From Chitinophaga niabensis (GTDB lineage: Bacteria > Bacteroidota > Bacteroidia > Chitinophagales > Chitinophagaceae): a stretch of DNA of 64,000 nucleotides. The stretch spans positions 3,601,001 through 3,665,000 of the forward strand of contig NZ_CP154260.1 in assembly GCF_039545795.1 (NCBI RefSeq). Reading direction: 5' to 3'. Position 1 is the stretch's first letter. Every line of letters starts with the position of its first letter. Shown piece by piece: positions 41,869 to 50,686 of this stretch. The notes beneath the pieces are model-generated. The model was not told the origin of the DNA, ran no database searches, and was given only the letters and a program-made list of their open reading frames with translations. The position numbers and the translations under genes are program-made.

Positions 41869-43226
41869 GTTCCGGGTATTTTAAAGGTGAACAAACTTCC
41901 GCTGCCGGGCGTGCTGGATACTTTAATACTGCCACCCAGCCTGTTCACTAATTCCTTCACATAACTGAGCCCAAGGCCATAACCTTTCACATCGTGCAGG
42001 TTCCCTTGCGGCACACGGTAAAATTTATCGAAGATAAAAGGAAGGTGTTCTTTACTGATGCCAATACCATTATCTGTTACGCTAAAAAGGTAGCTGGTAT
42101 CCTGCTGCTTTACGCGCAGTTCTATCCGTTTCTCCGGCTTGTCTGCATATTTAATGGAATTATCCACCAGGTTGTTCAGGATCGTAAACAATGATTCCCG
42201 GTGCGTATGCACTACGGTTTCCGTTACTTCCATCACTGTGGTGATATAAACGCCGGGCAGGTGAATGTAACGTTGCTGCACCATATTGAGCACCTCCGGC
42301 AACAGTACTTCGTTACTTTCAGCCAACGCGGTACCGTTCTCCATTTTAGACAGGTTGAGGATTTCTTCTATATGCCCCTGTAATTTATTCAGTTCGTCTT
42401 TAGATAAGCGCAGGTATCTTTCCGTTTTGGTTTTATCATCCATCCCGTTATAGGTCAGCAGCGATTCATTAATGGTGCTCAGAATGGCTACGGGTGTTTT
42501 CAGTTCATGCGTGATATTACTGATGAAATCACTGCGCATGGCTTCCAGTGCTTTCTGCCGCATAATGATACGCCACAATGCCCATATACAGCCTGCAACG
42601 ATCAGCAATAAGACAAGGGAGATGATCACCGGTCCGCTCATCTTCTTCATGAGATAATTTCCCACACCGGAAAAACGGGCATGAAGCTGGTTATCCGGCT
42701 CTGATACAGACAAGGGTATACTAATGTGATATCCGGTAGTATCCGTCTTTTTTGCATAAGATAATTGAACTCCTACGGCAATACCTCGTGTAGCCAATTC
42801 TTTTCTGTAGGCTTTTAACACTTTTTGACTATCCGGCCGCAGCCCCGGGGTGTTGGACAATATGCCGGAAAGAAATGGCTGCAGGTTCTCGCGCGACATG
42901 GTAGTGGTACGGGCATCTTTCAAAGTGGATTCACGTAAGTTCATGGTATCAGAGGCTATAATAGTGCTGCTGAAGGTAATTTCATTGTCCTCCATTACAT
43001 CCCTGATGGCGCTGTCTATATCTTTGGGGGAGGAATGCAGCTGTTTCATCTGCAGGGTTACCAGGCTTTCCATAAAAGCCTGGTCATATGTATACTGCAA
43101 TACATCCTTCGCCTGGTTGTAAAAAGCCTTCCGCTGCTCCCTGTAGGTAGCCATCAGCCAGTACGTCTGGAATGCCAGCACAGTGAGTACAGTAGGCAAT
43201 ATGATCCACCAGATCCGTTTATACAT
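41865..43226 (-). CDS. Sensor histidine kinase (OmpR-type partner)
   Basis: 453 residues. Helix 1 about 6-25, periplasmic sensor about 28-196, helix 2 about 198-222, then HisKA with His240 in SNITHELKTPVAIL and HATPase_c with NLVDNSIKYADKP (N box), DNGIGIS (G1) and GYGLGLSYVKELV (G2). Resembles the RprX-like kinases of Bacteroidota. First gene of the kinase-regulator pair. -7-like TACATTTA lies 4 bases before its ATG. The signal is unknown. Confidence 0.95.
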   Translation of the reverse strand: MYKRIWWIILPTVLTVLAFQTYWLMATYREQRKAFYNQAKDVLQYTYDQAFMESLVTLQMKQLHSSPKDIDSAIRDVMEDNEITFSSTIIASDTMNLRESTLKDARTTTMSRENLQPFLSGILSNTPGLRPDSQKVLKAYRKELATRGIAVGVQLSYAKKTDTTGYHISIPLSVSEPDNQLHARFSGVGNYLMKKMSGPVIISLVLLLIVAGCIWALWRIIMRQKALEAMRSDFISNITHELKTPVAILSTINESLLTYNGMDDKTKTERYLRLSKDELNKLQGHIEEILNLSKMENGTALAESNEVLLPEVLNMVQQRYIHLPGVYITTVMEVTETVVHTHRESLFTILNNLVDNSIKYADKPEKRIELRVKQQDTSYLFSVTDNGIGISKEHLPFIFDKFYRVPQGNLHDVKGYGLGLSYVKELVNRLGGSIKVSSTPGSGSLFTFKIPGT

Positions 43227-43230
43227 GCCG

Positions 43231-43238
43231 TAAATGTA
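43231..43238 (-). promoter_or_regulatory. -7-like box TACATTTA, 4 bases before the kinase ATG
   Basis: TAnnTTTA, one mismatch from TAnnTTTG, on the minus strand followed by CGGC and ATG. Same close spacing as at the barrel gene. Confidence 0.4.
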
Positions 43239-43293
43239 CGTGCAGATCAGTATTCGTGCATCAATGTTTTAACACTCTTTAACAAATCTCCTG

Positions 43294-45534
43294 TTACTTT
43301 ATCACCAAAGGCGTTTCCACGCCTAACAGGTGCCGCACAAAGAAATTCCGCTTCCGCAACCTGCCATAAGGGCCTCCATCACTATGCCCCATTCCCGGGA
43401 TCGGTAAGAACTCAAACTCCTTATTACATTTGATCAGTGCATCCGCTACGCGGTAGGTAGATTCCGGTGGCACATTGGTATCTGCTTCTCCCACGATCAG
43501 CAGCAACTTGCCCTGTAATTTATCCACGTTGGTGATGTTGCTCTGCTCATCGTAATGTTTGCCAACAGGATACCCCATCCACTGTTCGTTCCACCATTGC
43601 TTATCCACCCGGTTATCATGGCAGCCGCAGGAAGAAACGGCCGCTTTATAAAACTCAGGATGGAACAGTAAAGCCGCCAATGCATTCTGGCCGCCTGCGG
43701 AGGTTCCATACAGGCCCACGCGGTTTGTATCTGCATAGGGGTATTTCGTGCCGAGGGCTTTCATCCATAAGATCCTGTCAGGGAAACCGGCATCTGCAAT
43801 ATTCTTCCAGCAAACATCATGAAAGGCTTTTGAACGGTTGGCTGTGCCCATACCATCTATCTGCACTACAATGAAACCGAGTTCTGCCATGCTTTGCATT
43901 TCCCCGAAAGTTCCCATGAAAGTTTTAGGCACAAAAGCATCATGCGGACCGGCGTAGATATTTTCAATGATGGGATATTTTTTGGCAGGGTCAAATTTAG
44001 AAGGCCTGCAAACAATGCCCCAGATGTCTGTAACCCCATCCCTTCCCTTTGCTACAAAAGGCTCTACCGGCGGTATGCCTGTTTTGAAAAATTCCGTAGC
44101 ATCTGCGCGTTCTATCTCCGCTATTTTCTTACCGTTACTGGTCAGCCGCAGTTCTGTAACAGGCGGCATATTCACCTGTGAATAGGTATCGAGATAATAT
44201 TTCTTATCATTAGAAAGCGCGATCACATGCTGCCCTTTTTCCGGTGTCATCTGTACCAGGTTTTTACCATCAAATCCAATGCGGTAGTAATGGATAAAAT
44301 AAGGGTCTTCACCTGCGTGCATGCCACTGGCCCTGAACCATATTTCTCTCTTCTTTTCATCCACACTATCAATGTTACGCACTACCCATTCTCCCTGCGT
44401 AATTGTATTTTTAATATTGCCGCTGAGGCCATCTATCAAATACAAATGCCGCCAGCCATCCTTTTCAGAGGACCATACTATTTCATTTGTAGCAGGTAGA
44501 TACTCCGTGAAGATGCGCGATTCATAAATAAAGGTTTTGGCTTTTTCATCCAGCAATGTACGTGTGGTCCCAGATTGTGCATCCACTTCAATGATCCTGA
44601 AACGCTGATGCCCTCGGTCTACTTTCTCATAGCTGAAATACCTTGGATCATCCTTGCGCCAATGTAATACAGGGGCTTCAAAAAAGTCCAGCAGTTCTGT
44701 GTTTACTTTTATGCCACTGCGTTGCCCAATGGGGAACAGGTGCATCTCATAAGTAGTGAAAGGATCGCCGGGTTGTTTGTAATTCTGCGAGCGTAATTGT
44801 CCGCGTTTAGTACCTGATACACTGGTGAGTACATAATATACCAGGGTATCCAGTGCAGGATTGGTAAGATAACCTACCAGATATTTGCTATCCGGGGACC
44901 AGGCCAACTCTGCATAAGGTTTTTCTTTAGTGCCATTGGTGGTATATTGTATGGTGTCTTTAGTTGCTGCGTTACGGATGAATACATTCCCTTCTTTGAT
45001 GAAGGCATGCCACTTCTTATCCGGCGATTCACTTTTTGTGGAAAAACTTTGCCAGCGGCTGCGGCGGAATACTCTATCCGGGTATACACGTTGAGGGAAA
45101 CTATCTTTCTTTGTGAGCTGATAGGTATTCAGATCACACTCCCAGTATTTCCCTTTTACTTCCAGCATGGCCGTTTTGGTACCGATATCCATCCGGGTGA
45201 TATTCAAACGCAGTGGGTCCTGTTCCAGGGCAGCAGCCAGTTTTGCATGATCAAATGCAGGGCGTTTTTTACCCGTGGCTGCATCTGCGAGGATGTATTC
45301 CTTTACTGAATCCTTGAGGGTGTTCACATACCAGAAACTCCGGCCATCTACAGACCAGTTAGCTCTCACCGTACTTTTGAATACAGTGTTCCGGCTGATG
45401 CTATCCAATAGGCGGGCATGTTTATACCGGCCTGTCATTTCCTCCTCATCCGGGTGGTAAGGGAGTTGTTGCGCGCTGAGGGAACTGGTCCGGATCAGCA
45501 GCAGCATGATACAGAAGAACTTATGCTTCAGCAT
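43294..45534 (-). CDS. S9B dipeptidyl peptidase IV-like secreted protease
   Basis: 746 residues. Signal peptide about 1-21 (ends SLSAQ). N-terminal DPP-IV beta-propeller (about 85-480, e.g. WSPDSKYLVGYL, SFYE-like VWSSEKDGWRHLYLID) and C-terminal alpha/beta hydrolase. Catalytic Ser612 is in GTSAGG, with Asp in VGEADTNVPPES and His in GMGHSDGG. Cleaves dipeptides, often X-Pro/X-Ala, from peptides in the periplasm or outside. Divergent from an amino-acid permease, which could take up the products. Confidence 0.93.
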   Translation of the reverse strand: MLKHKFFCIMLLLIRTSSLSAQQLPYHPDEEEMTGRYKHARLLDSISRNTVFKSTVRANWSVDGRSFWYVNTLKDSVKEYILADAATGKKRPAFDHAKLAAALEQDPLRLNITRMDIGTKTAMLEVKGKYWECDLNTYQLTKKDSFPQRVYPDRVFRRSRWQSFSTKSESPDKKWHAFIKEGNVFIRNAATKDTIQYTTNGTKEKPYAELAWSPDSKYLVGYLTNPALDTLVYYVLTSVSGTKRGQLRSQNYKQPGDPFTTYEMHLFPIGQRSGIKVNTELLDFFEAPVLHWRKDDPRYFSYEKVDRGHQRFRIIEVDAQSGTTRTLLDEKAKTFIYESRIFTEYLPATNEIVWSSEKDGWRHLYLIDGLSGNIKNTITQGEWVVRNIDSVDEKKREIWFRASGMHAGEDPYFIHYYRIGFDGKNLVQMTPEKGQHVIALSNDKKYYLDTYSQVNMPPVTELRLTSNGKKIAEIERADATEFFKTGIPPVEPFVAKGRDGVTDIWGIVCRPSKFDPAKKYPIIENIYAGPHDAFVPKTFMGTFGEMQSMAELGFIVVQIDGMGTANRSKAFHDVCWKNIADAGFPDRILWMKALGTKYPYADTNRVGLYGTSAGGQNALAALLFHPEFYKAAVSSCGCHDNRVDKQWWNEQWMGYPVGKHYDEQSNITNVDKLQGKLLLIVGEADTNVPPESTYRVADALIKCNKEFEFLPIPGMGHSDGGPYGRLRKRNFFVRHLLGVETPLVIK

Positions 45535-45549
45535 ATAACTGTTTTAATC

Positions 45550-45577
45550 TCCTGTAAAGTGGGCACATTTTACAGGA
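45550..45577. promoter_or_regulatory. Inverted repeat TCCTGTAAA-N10-TTTACAGGA
   Basis: A perfect 9-bp inverted repeat with 10-base spacer in the 155-base divergent region between the DPP-IV-like and permease genes, 16 bases behind the peptidase start. Candidate operator for a dimeric regulator; it could instead form a hairpin in the peptidase leader. Confidence 0.5.
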
Positions 45578-45676
45578 ATTGATTTACGCATTTTAACCAT
45601 AAGTGTACTGATTTTATCCTTTCAATTTTGAGCAGAAACGGTTAATAATTACAAAGTGTTCTCCTCTCCTGCTGGT

Positions 45677-45684
45677 TAGCTTTA
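45677..45684 (+). promoter_or_regulatory. -7-like box TAGCTTTA, 5 bases before the permease ATG
   Basis: TAnnTTTA (one mismatch from TAnnTTTG) at 45677-45684; ATG 45690 follows after 5 bases. Fits the close-spacing pattern seen at several other genes of the window. Confidence 0.4.
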
Positions 45685-45689
45685 CTTTA

Positions 45690-47069
45690 ATGAATAACTT
45701 TAAACCCTCCCTCAGCCTCTTAGACGCTACCATGGTAGTAGCAGGCAGCATGATCGGCTCCGGTATTTTTATTGTAAGTGCAGACATTACCCGGCTCACC
45801 GGAAGTTCCGGCTGGCTTTTGCTGGTATGGCTTATCACCGGCTTTATGACCCTCACGGCGGCATTGAGTTATGGAGAACTGAGTGCCATGTTCCCCAAAG
45901 CAGGCGGCCAGTATGTATACCTGAAAGAAGCCTACAATCCGCTAACGGGTTTTGTGTATGGATGGAGTTTCTTTACGGTGGTACAAACCGCTACCATTGC
46001 GGCAGTAGGTGTTGCCTTTGCTAAATTCACGGCTTATATTATTCCTTATTTCAGCGAAGACATTCTTGTGTGGAAGAACATTTCCCGGGCGCAGTTATTA
46101 TCTATCGCCGTGATCTTCCTGTTGACCTTTATTAATACCAGGGGTATCAAAAGCGGCAAACTGGTGCAGACCACTTTAACCCTTATCAAACTATTCAGCC
46201 TGGCTGCCCTGATCATTTGTGGCCTGGTGTTATTAAAACCGGATGTATGGGCTGCCAACTGGGAAAATCCCTGGCACCTGCATTCCATCACCACCACCGG
46301 ATCTTACACCATCATCGCAGCATTAGGTGCTATTGCAGCAGCTATGGTAGGTTCCATTTTCAGCAGCGATTCCTGGAACAATATCGCTTTCATTGCAGGA
46401 GAAGTAAAGAACCCGCAGCGCAACATTGGCCTCAGCTTATTCCTGGGTACACTGATAGTTACCTTCCTGTATATCCTCGCTAACATTACTTACATCGCGG
46501 TATTGCCTTTACAGGAAATTGCTTTTGCGGAGAAAGACAGGGTGGCCGTAGCAGCTTCGCATGTGATGTTCGGCAAAGCAGGAACTGTATTGATCGCGGC
46601 CATGATCATGATCTCTACTTTTGGCTGCAACAATGGCCTGATACTGGCGGGTGCCAGGGTATATTATACCATGGCCAATGATGGTTTGTTCTTCCGCAGG
46701 GCGGGGAAACTCAACCAGGCAGCCGTTCCTGAATTTGCTTTGTGGATCCAGTGTATTGTTGCCTGTGCCTGGAGTATCAGCGGTAAATATGGCCAGTTAT
46801 TGGATATGATCTCTTTTGTAGTAGTGGGTTTCTATATGCTTACCATTGCAGGCATTTTTATCCTGCGCAAAAAAAGACCGAATGCCGAACGCCCGTATAA
46901 AGCATTCGGCTACCCGGTACTACCCATCATTTATATTGTGATGGGCCTGAGTTTCTGTATCCTGCTGATCATTTACAAACCCGGTTTTACCTGGCCCGGA
47001 TTGCTCATTGCACTTGCAGGGATCCCTGTTTATTATCTTGTTACTTCGTCCCGAACTGGTAAACCGTAG
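45690..47069 (+). CDS. APC-family amino-acid permease
   Basis: 459 residues, twelve hydrophobic segments. The start SLLDATMVVAGSMIGSGIFIVSADI carries the substrate-site GSMIGSGIF motif of LAT/APC transporters; FPKAGGQYVYLKEAYNP and AFIAGEVKNPQRNIGLSLFLG are further family marks. Amino-acid uniport, antiport or proton symport across the inner membrane. Its substrate is not readable; the divergent dipeptidyl peptidase suggests use on peptide-derived amino acids. The 3' end overlaps the convergent galM-like gene by 29 bases. Confidence 0.93.
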   Translation: MNNFKPSLSLLDATMVVAGSMIGSGIFIVSADITRLTGSSGWLLLVWLITGFMTLTAALSYGELSAMFPKAGGQYVYLKEAYNPLTGFVYGWSFFTVVQTATIAAVGVAFAKFTAYIIPYFSEDILVWKNISRAQLLSIAVIFLLTFINTRGIKSGKLVQTTLTLIKLFSLAALIICGLVLLKPDVWAANWENPWHLHSITTTGSYTIIAALGAIAAAMVGSIFSSDSWNNIAFIAGEVKNPQRNIGLSLFLGTLIVTFLYILANITYIAVLPLQEIAFAEKDRVAVAASHVMFGKAGTVLIAAMIMISTFGCNNGLILAGARVYYTMANDGLFFRRAGKLNQAAVPEFALWIQCIVACAWSISGKYGQLLDMISFVVVGFYMLTIAGIFILRKKRPNAERPYKAFGYPVLPIIYIVMGLSFCILLIIYKPGFTWPGLLIALAGIPVYYLVTSSRTGKP

Positions 47070-48180
47070 TTTGTGTATAACGCTCGCCTGGTTTCAGGAT
47101 CACGTTAGGGAAAGAAGGCTGGTTCGGAGAATCAGGATAGTGCTGTGCTTCCAGGCAAAGCCCTGCGTTCTTGCCATATTTGGCTCCGTTACGGGTATGC
47201 TGTAAGCTGCCATCCAGGAAGTTACCGGTGTAGAACTGAATGCCGGGCTCTGAAGTAGAGATGGTCATCAGTCTTCCGCTGCCAGGATGATACAGGGTAC
47301 CGATCACGGCAAAACCTGATTTATCAAATACCCAGTTATGGTCGTATCCGCCTTTCACTTCTGCAATATGTTCACCAATACGGGTAGGCGCGGTGAAGTC
47401 CATTGGTGTGCCTTTTACCGGCTCTATTTTACCTGTTGGGATCAGCTTATCATTTACCGGTGTATAGCTGGGCGCATTGAGTTGCAGCACATGGTCCAGG
47501 ATCGTAGAATCCTTGCCGGCAGATAAGTTAAAGTAAGTATGCTGTGTGAGGTTCACCGGTGTTGGTTTACTGGTGGTAGCCACGTATTCCAGCTTCAGGG
47601 CATTGTCTGCCGTGAGGGTATAGATCACTTTGGCATCCAGGGCACCAGGATAACCTTCTTCGCCGTCCGCACTGGTATATTCCAGCAGGAGGCTGCTATC
47701 TCCGGGTAAAGGTGTCACTTTCCAGATCACTTTATCAAAACCTTTCAGGCCACCGTGCAGGCTGTTACCGTTATTATTGGCAGCCAGTTTATATTCGTTA
47801 CTATCTATTTTAAAGCTTGCATTGGCAATGCGGTTGGCATAACGGCCCACCAGGGTACCGAAATAAGGGTTGCCTGTTTGTACATATCCTGCGAGCGAAT
47901 CGTAAGAAAGCACCACATTCCCCGGTTCTCCATTTTTATCTTTTACAAGAATGTCTGTGATAACGCCCCCGTAATTCAGAACCTTTACTACCATGCCGCT
48001 GTCGTTTGTGAGGGTATATTGCAAAACTTCCTGGCCGCCCAGGTCGCCATAATGCACAGGTGCGGGCACAACGGTGGAATCTGCACTGGTCTTTTGCTCT
48101 GAGGACTGGTTGTTACAGGCTGAGGTAACAATCAGACTGCCGGTAATGATAGTCATAATCGTAGAGAGTTTTTTAAACAT
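47041..48180 (-). CDS. galM: Aldose 1-epimerase (mutarotase), lipoprotein
   Basis: 379 residues, a GalM beta-sandwich with catalytic-site motifs: LVGRYANRIANASF, NNNGNSLHGGLKGFDK, VNLTQHTYFNLSAG, GYDHNW and PGIQFYTGNFLDG. Exceptionally it begins with a lipoprotein signal (lipobox TSAC, Cys near 22), so it acts outside the cytoplasm and supplies the anomer for transport. Divergent from the GH127-araR-araBDA operon across 172 bases, which fits interconversion of arabinose anomers. Confidence 0.9.
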   Translation of the reverse strand: MFKKLSTIMTIITGSLIVTSACNNQSSEQKTSADSTVVPAPVHYGDLGGQEVLQYTLTNDSGMVVKVLNYGGVITDILVKDKNGEPGNVVLSYDSLAGYVQTGNPYFGTLVGRYANRIANASFKIDSNEYKLAANNNGNSLHGGLKGFDKVIWKVTPLPGDSSLLLEYTSADGEEGYPGALDAKVIYTLTADNALKLEYVATTSKPTPVNLTQHTYFNLSAGKDSTILDHVLQLNAPSYTPVNDKLIPTGKIEPVKGTPMDFTAPTRIGEHIAEVKGGYDHNWVFDKSGFAVIGTLYHPGSGRLMTISTSEPGIQFYTGNFLDGSLQHTRNGAKYGKNAGLCLEAQHYPDSPNQPSFPNVILKPGERYTQTTVYQFGTK

Positions 48181-48208
48181 GATGATCCTTGTTTAAGTGT
48201 TTGCGTGG

Positions 48209-48232
48209 TTAATCCTTAAATATCCGGATTAA
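48209..48232. promoter_or_regulatory. Inverted repeat TTAATCC-N10-GGATTAA between galM and GH127 genes
   Basis: A 7-bp perfect inverted repeat with a 10-base spacer that also contains the palindrome ATCCGGAT (48222-48229). TTAAGTGT upstream of it (48194-48201) recurs before araB (51442-51449). Candidate AraR or other operator; no direct proof. The rest of the gap is AT-rich with no complete TAnnTTTG box (TACTATTTG at 48297 is one base too long). Confidence 0.4.
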
Positions 48233-48352
48233 ATTCTAAAAAATCCAGACAAATATTTAAATTGTCAGTACCACATTTAATTATCAATATCTGTATACTA
48301 TTTGCGAAATATTGAAAAGTGGATCTTTGAATTGCATGCTAGCTTTATTCAT

Positions 48353-50686
48353 ATGAATAAACTGTTGATCGCCGTACTATTGTTGTTGAGCAGTATAACA
48401 GCATTTGCGCAATCCCTGGTACCGGAATGGAAAGATGCCCGTATTAAAATGCCTTTGCAGGCAAACATCCGGGCCTATGCATTTAACCTGGCGGATGTTC
48501 GTTTACTGGAAGGTCCTTTTCAGACGGCCATGCAGGCAGAAGCCAAATACCTTTTACAGATAGAACCGGACAGGCTCCTGTCTGATTTCCGTGCACATGC
48601 AGGCCTTACGCCCAAAGGAGAGAAATACGGGGGCTGGGAGTCTTCAGGGCTTGCAGGTCATTCCCTGGGGCATTACCTTTCTGCCTGTGCCATGCAGTAT
48701 GCCGCTTCCGGCGATACTGCCTTCCTGCATCGTGTAAATTATATCGTGGATGAACTGGAAGTTTGCAGGCGCGGGGGGTATGTTGGTGCTATTCCCAATG
48801 AAGACAGTATGTGGGCAGAAGTGAAAGCAGGCAATATCCGTACCCGTGGATTTGACCTCAATGGCGCATGGGCACCCTGGTATACTGTGCATAAGATCAT
48901 GGCCGGTTTGCTGGATGCCAATTTATACTGCGGTAATAAAAAAGCCCTGGTGATCAATGAAGGCATTGCCAACTGGGCGGGTACTATTATCCAAAACCTG
49001 AACCATGAGCAATTGCAGAAGATGCTGTTCTGCGAATATGGCGGCATGAGTGAAACCCTGGTGAACACATGGGCTTTAACCGGCAACAAAAAATACCTGG
49101 ACCTCAGTTACAAATTCTACGATACCCGCATACTGGATTCCCTGGCGGCAGGGATAGATATCCTCCCCGGCAAACACTCCAATACCCAGATCCCCAAAGT
49201 GATCGGGGGCATTCGCCGGCATGAGCTGAACCTCGATAAAAAAGATGCGGACATTGCCCACTTTTTCTGGAACACCGTTACCAAACATCATTCTTATGCC
49301 ACCGGCGGGAACAGCAATTATGAATATTTCGGCCCGGCAGATAAACTGAGCGAAACGCTTACGGACAACACCACAGAAACCTGCAACACGTATAATATGC
49401 TCAAGCTGACGCGCCATTTATTTGCGCTGAAGCCGGATGCCGCTTATATGGATTATTACGAAAAGGCCCTGTACAATCACATCCTGGCCTCCCAGCATCA
49501 TGAGTCAGGCATGGTCTGTTATTTCGTGTCCCTGCGGATGGGAGGCACCAAAGAATACAGTAACCCCTGGCATTCTTTCACCTGCTGTGTAGGCTCGGGC
49601 ATGGAAAATCATGTGAAATACGGGGAAAGCATTTATGCCCGCGGGGAAGACGGCAGTTTATATGTGAACCTCTTCATTCCCTCCACCCTGGATTGGAAAG
49701 AACGGGGCGTAAAGATTAAGCAGGAAACTACCCTGCCGGATATGAAGCTGACTATTACAGGATCCGGCTCCTTCCCTATCCGTATCCGCAAACCGCATTG
49801 GGTTTTAAAAGCAAAGATCCTTATTAACGATAAAGAACAGGTTTTATCACCTGATGCCAATGGCTACCTGGTACTGCAACGGAAATGGAAAAACGGGGAT
49901 GTGATCCAACTCAATTACCCGCAAACCCTTTATACGGAATCCATGCCGGACAATCCGAACCGCAGGGCTATCTTTTACGGCCCCACTTTACTGGCCGGCC
50001 TGCTGGGAGATAAAGAACCAGACCCCGTAAAAGGTGTACCTGTTATTGTAACAGATCAGGCCAACCCGGCCAGCTGGATGGATGCCTCTTTTGTAACAAA
50101 GGAAACGGGTATCCGCATGGTGCCTTTCCATGACACTAAAAATCAATACTATAGCGTATACTGGGATGTGTTCAGTCCTGCCGCCTGGGCAGAACAGCAA
50201 AAAGTGTATGAGGCACACAAAAAAGAGGCCCGGGAACTGGAGGACCTTACCCTGGATATCCTGCGGCCCGGGGAAATGCAGCCGGAGCGGGACCATGATT
50301 TTACCGGGGAAAAACTGCATACAGAAGAGGAACATGGAAAGAAATGGCGCATGGCAGCACCGGGAGGATTCTTCTCCTTCAACATGAAAGTACAGCCCGA
50401 AGGAGGCAATACCATTATATGCAGTTACTGGGGTATGGATAACCGGGGCCGGACATTTGACATACAGGTGAACGGGGTCACCATTGCCACGGAAGACCTA
50501 AATAAGTATAAAGCCAGCAAGTTTTACGATATTAGCTACAAAATTCCCGGGGAACTGACCAAAGGGAAAACCACCGTAACCATAAAATTTGCCCCTAAGC
50601 CACAAAACAGCGCAGGACCTTTATACGGAGTACGGATGATCAAAAACAAAACAATATTAACCACAGGATTAAAAGAGCACCAGTGA
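48353..50686 (+). CDS. GH127 beta-L-arabinofuranosidase
   Basis: 777 residues from ATG 48353 (signal peptide 1-20, ITAFAQ). (alpha/alpha)6 barrel start GPFQTAMQAEAKYLLQIEPDRLLSDFRAHAGL. The zinc/nucleophile cluster of GH127 (HypBA1: Glu338, Cys340, Cys417, Cys418) is matched by Glu342-x-Cys344 (TTETCNTY) and Cys411-Cys412 (FTCCVGSGMENH); Glu324 may match HypBA1 Glu322. Releases L-arabinofuranose from beta-linked arabino-oligosaccharides or glycoproteins in the periplasm. First gene of the arabinose operon; its stop overlaps araR by 4 bases (GTGA). Confidence 0.92.
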   Translation: MNKLLIAVLLLLSSITAFAQSLVPEWKDARIKMPLQANIRAYAFNLADVRLLEGPFQTAMQAEAKYLLQIEPDRLLSDFRAHAGLTPKGEKYGGWESSGLAGHSLGHYLSACAMQYAASGDTAFLHRVNYIVDELEVCRRGGYVGAIPNEDSMWAEVKAGNIRTRGFDLNGAWAPWYTVHKIMAGLLDANLYCGNKKALVINEGIANWAGTIIQNLNHEQLQKMLFCEYGGMSETLVNTWALTGNKKYLDLSYKFYDTRILDSLAAGIDILPGKHSNTQIPKVIGGIRRHELNLDKKDADIAHFFWNTVTKHHSYATGGNSNYEYFGPADKLSETLTDNTTETCNTYNMLKLTRHLFALKPDAAYMDYYEKALYNHILASQHHESGMVCYFVSLRMGGTKEYSNPWHSFTCCVGSGMENHVKYGESIYARGEDGSLYVNLFIPSTLDWKERGVKIKQETTLPDMKLTITGSGSFPIRIRKPHWVLKAKILINDKEQVLSPDANGYLVLQRKWKNGDVIQLNYPQTLYTESMPDNPNRRAIFYGPTLLAGLLGDKEPDPVKGVPVIVTDQANPASWMDASFVTKETGIRMVPFHDTKNQYYSVYWDVFSPAAWAEQQKVYEAHKKEARELEDLTLDILRPGEMQPERDHDFTGEKLHTEEEHGKKWRMAAPGGFFSFNMKVQPEGGNTIICSYWGMDNRGRTFDIQVNGVTIATEDLNKYKASKFYDISYKIPGELTKGKTTVTIKFAPKPQNSAGPLYGVRMIKNKTILTTGLKEHQ

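Noticed and set aside
48284..48315. TCAATAT/ATATTGA inverted repeat before the GH127 gene
   Set aside because: AT-rich 7-base arms 18 bases apart, expected by chance in this composition.
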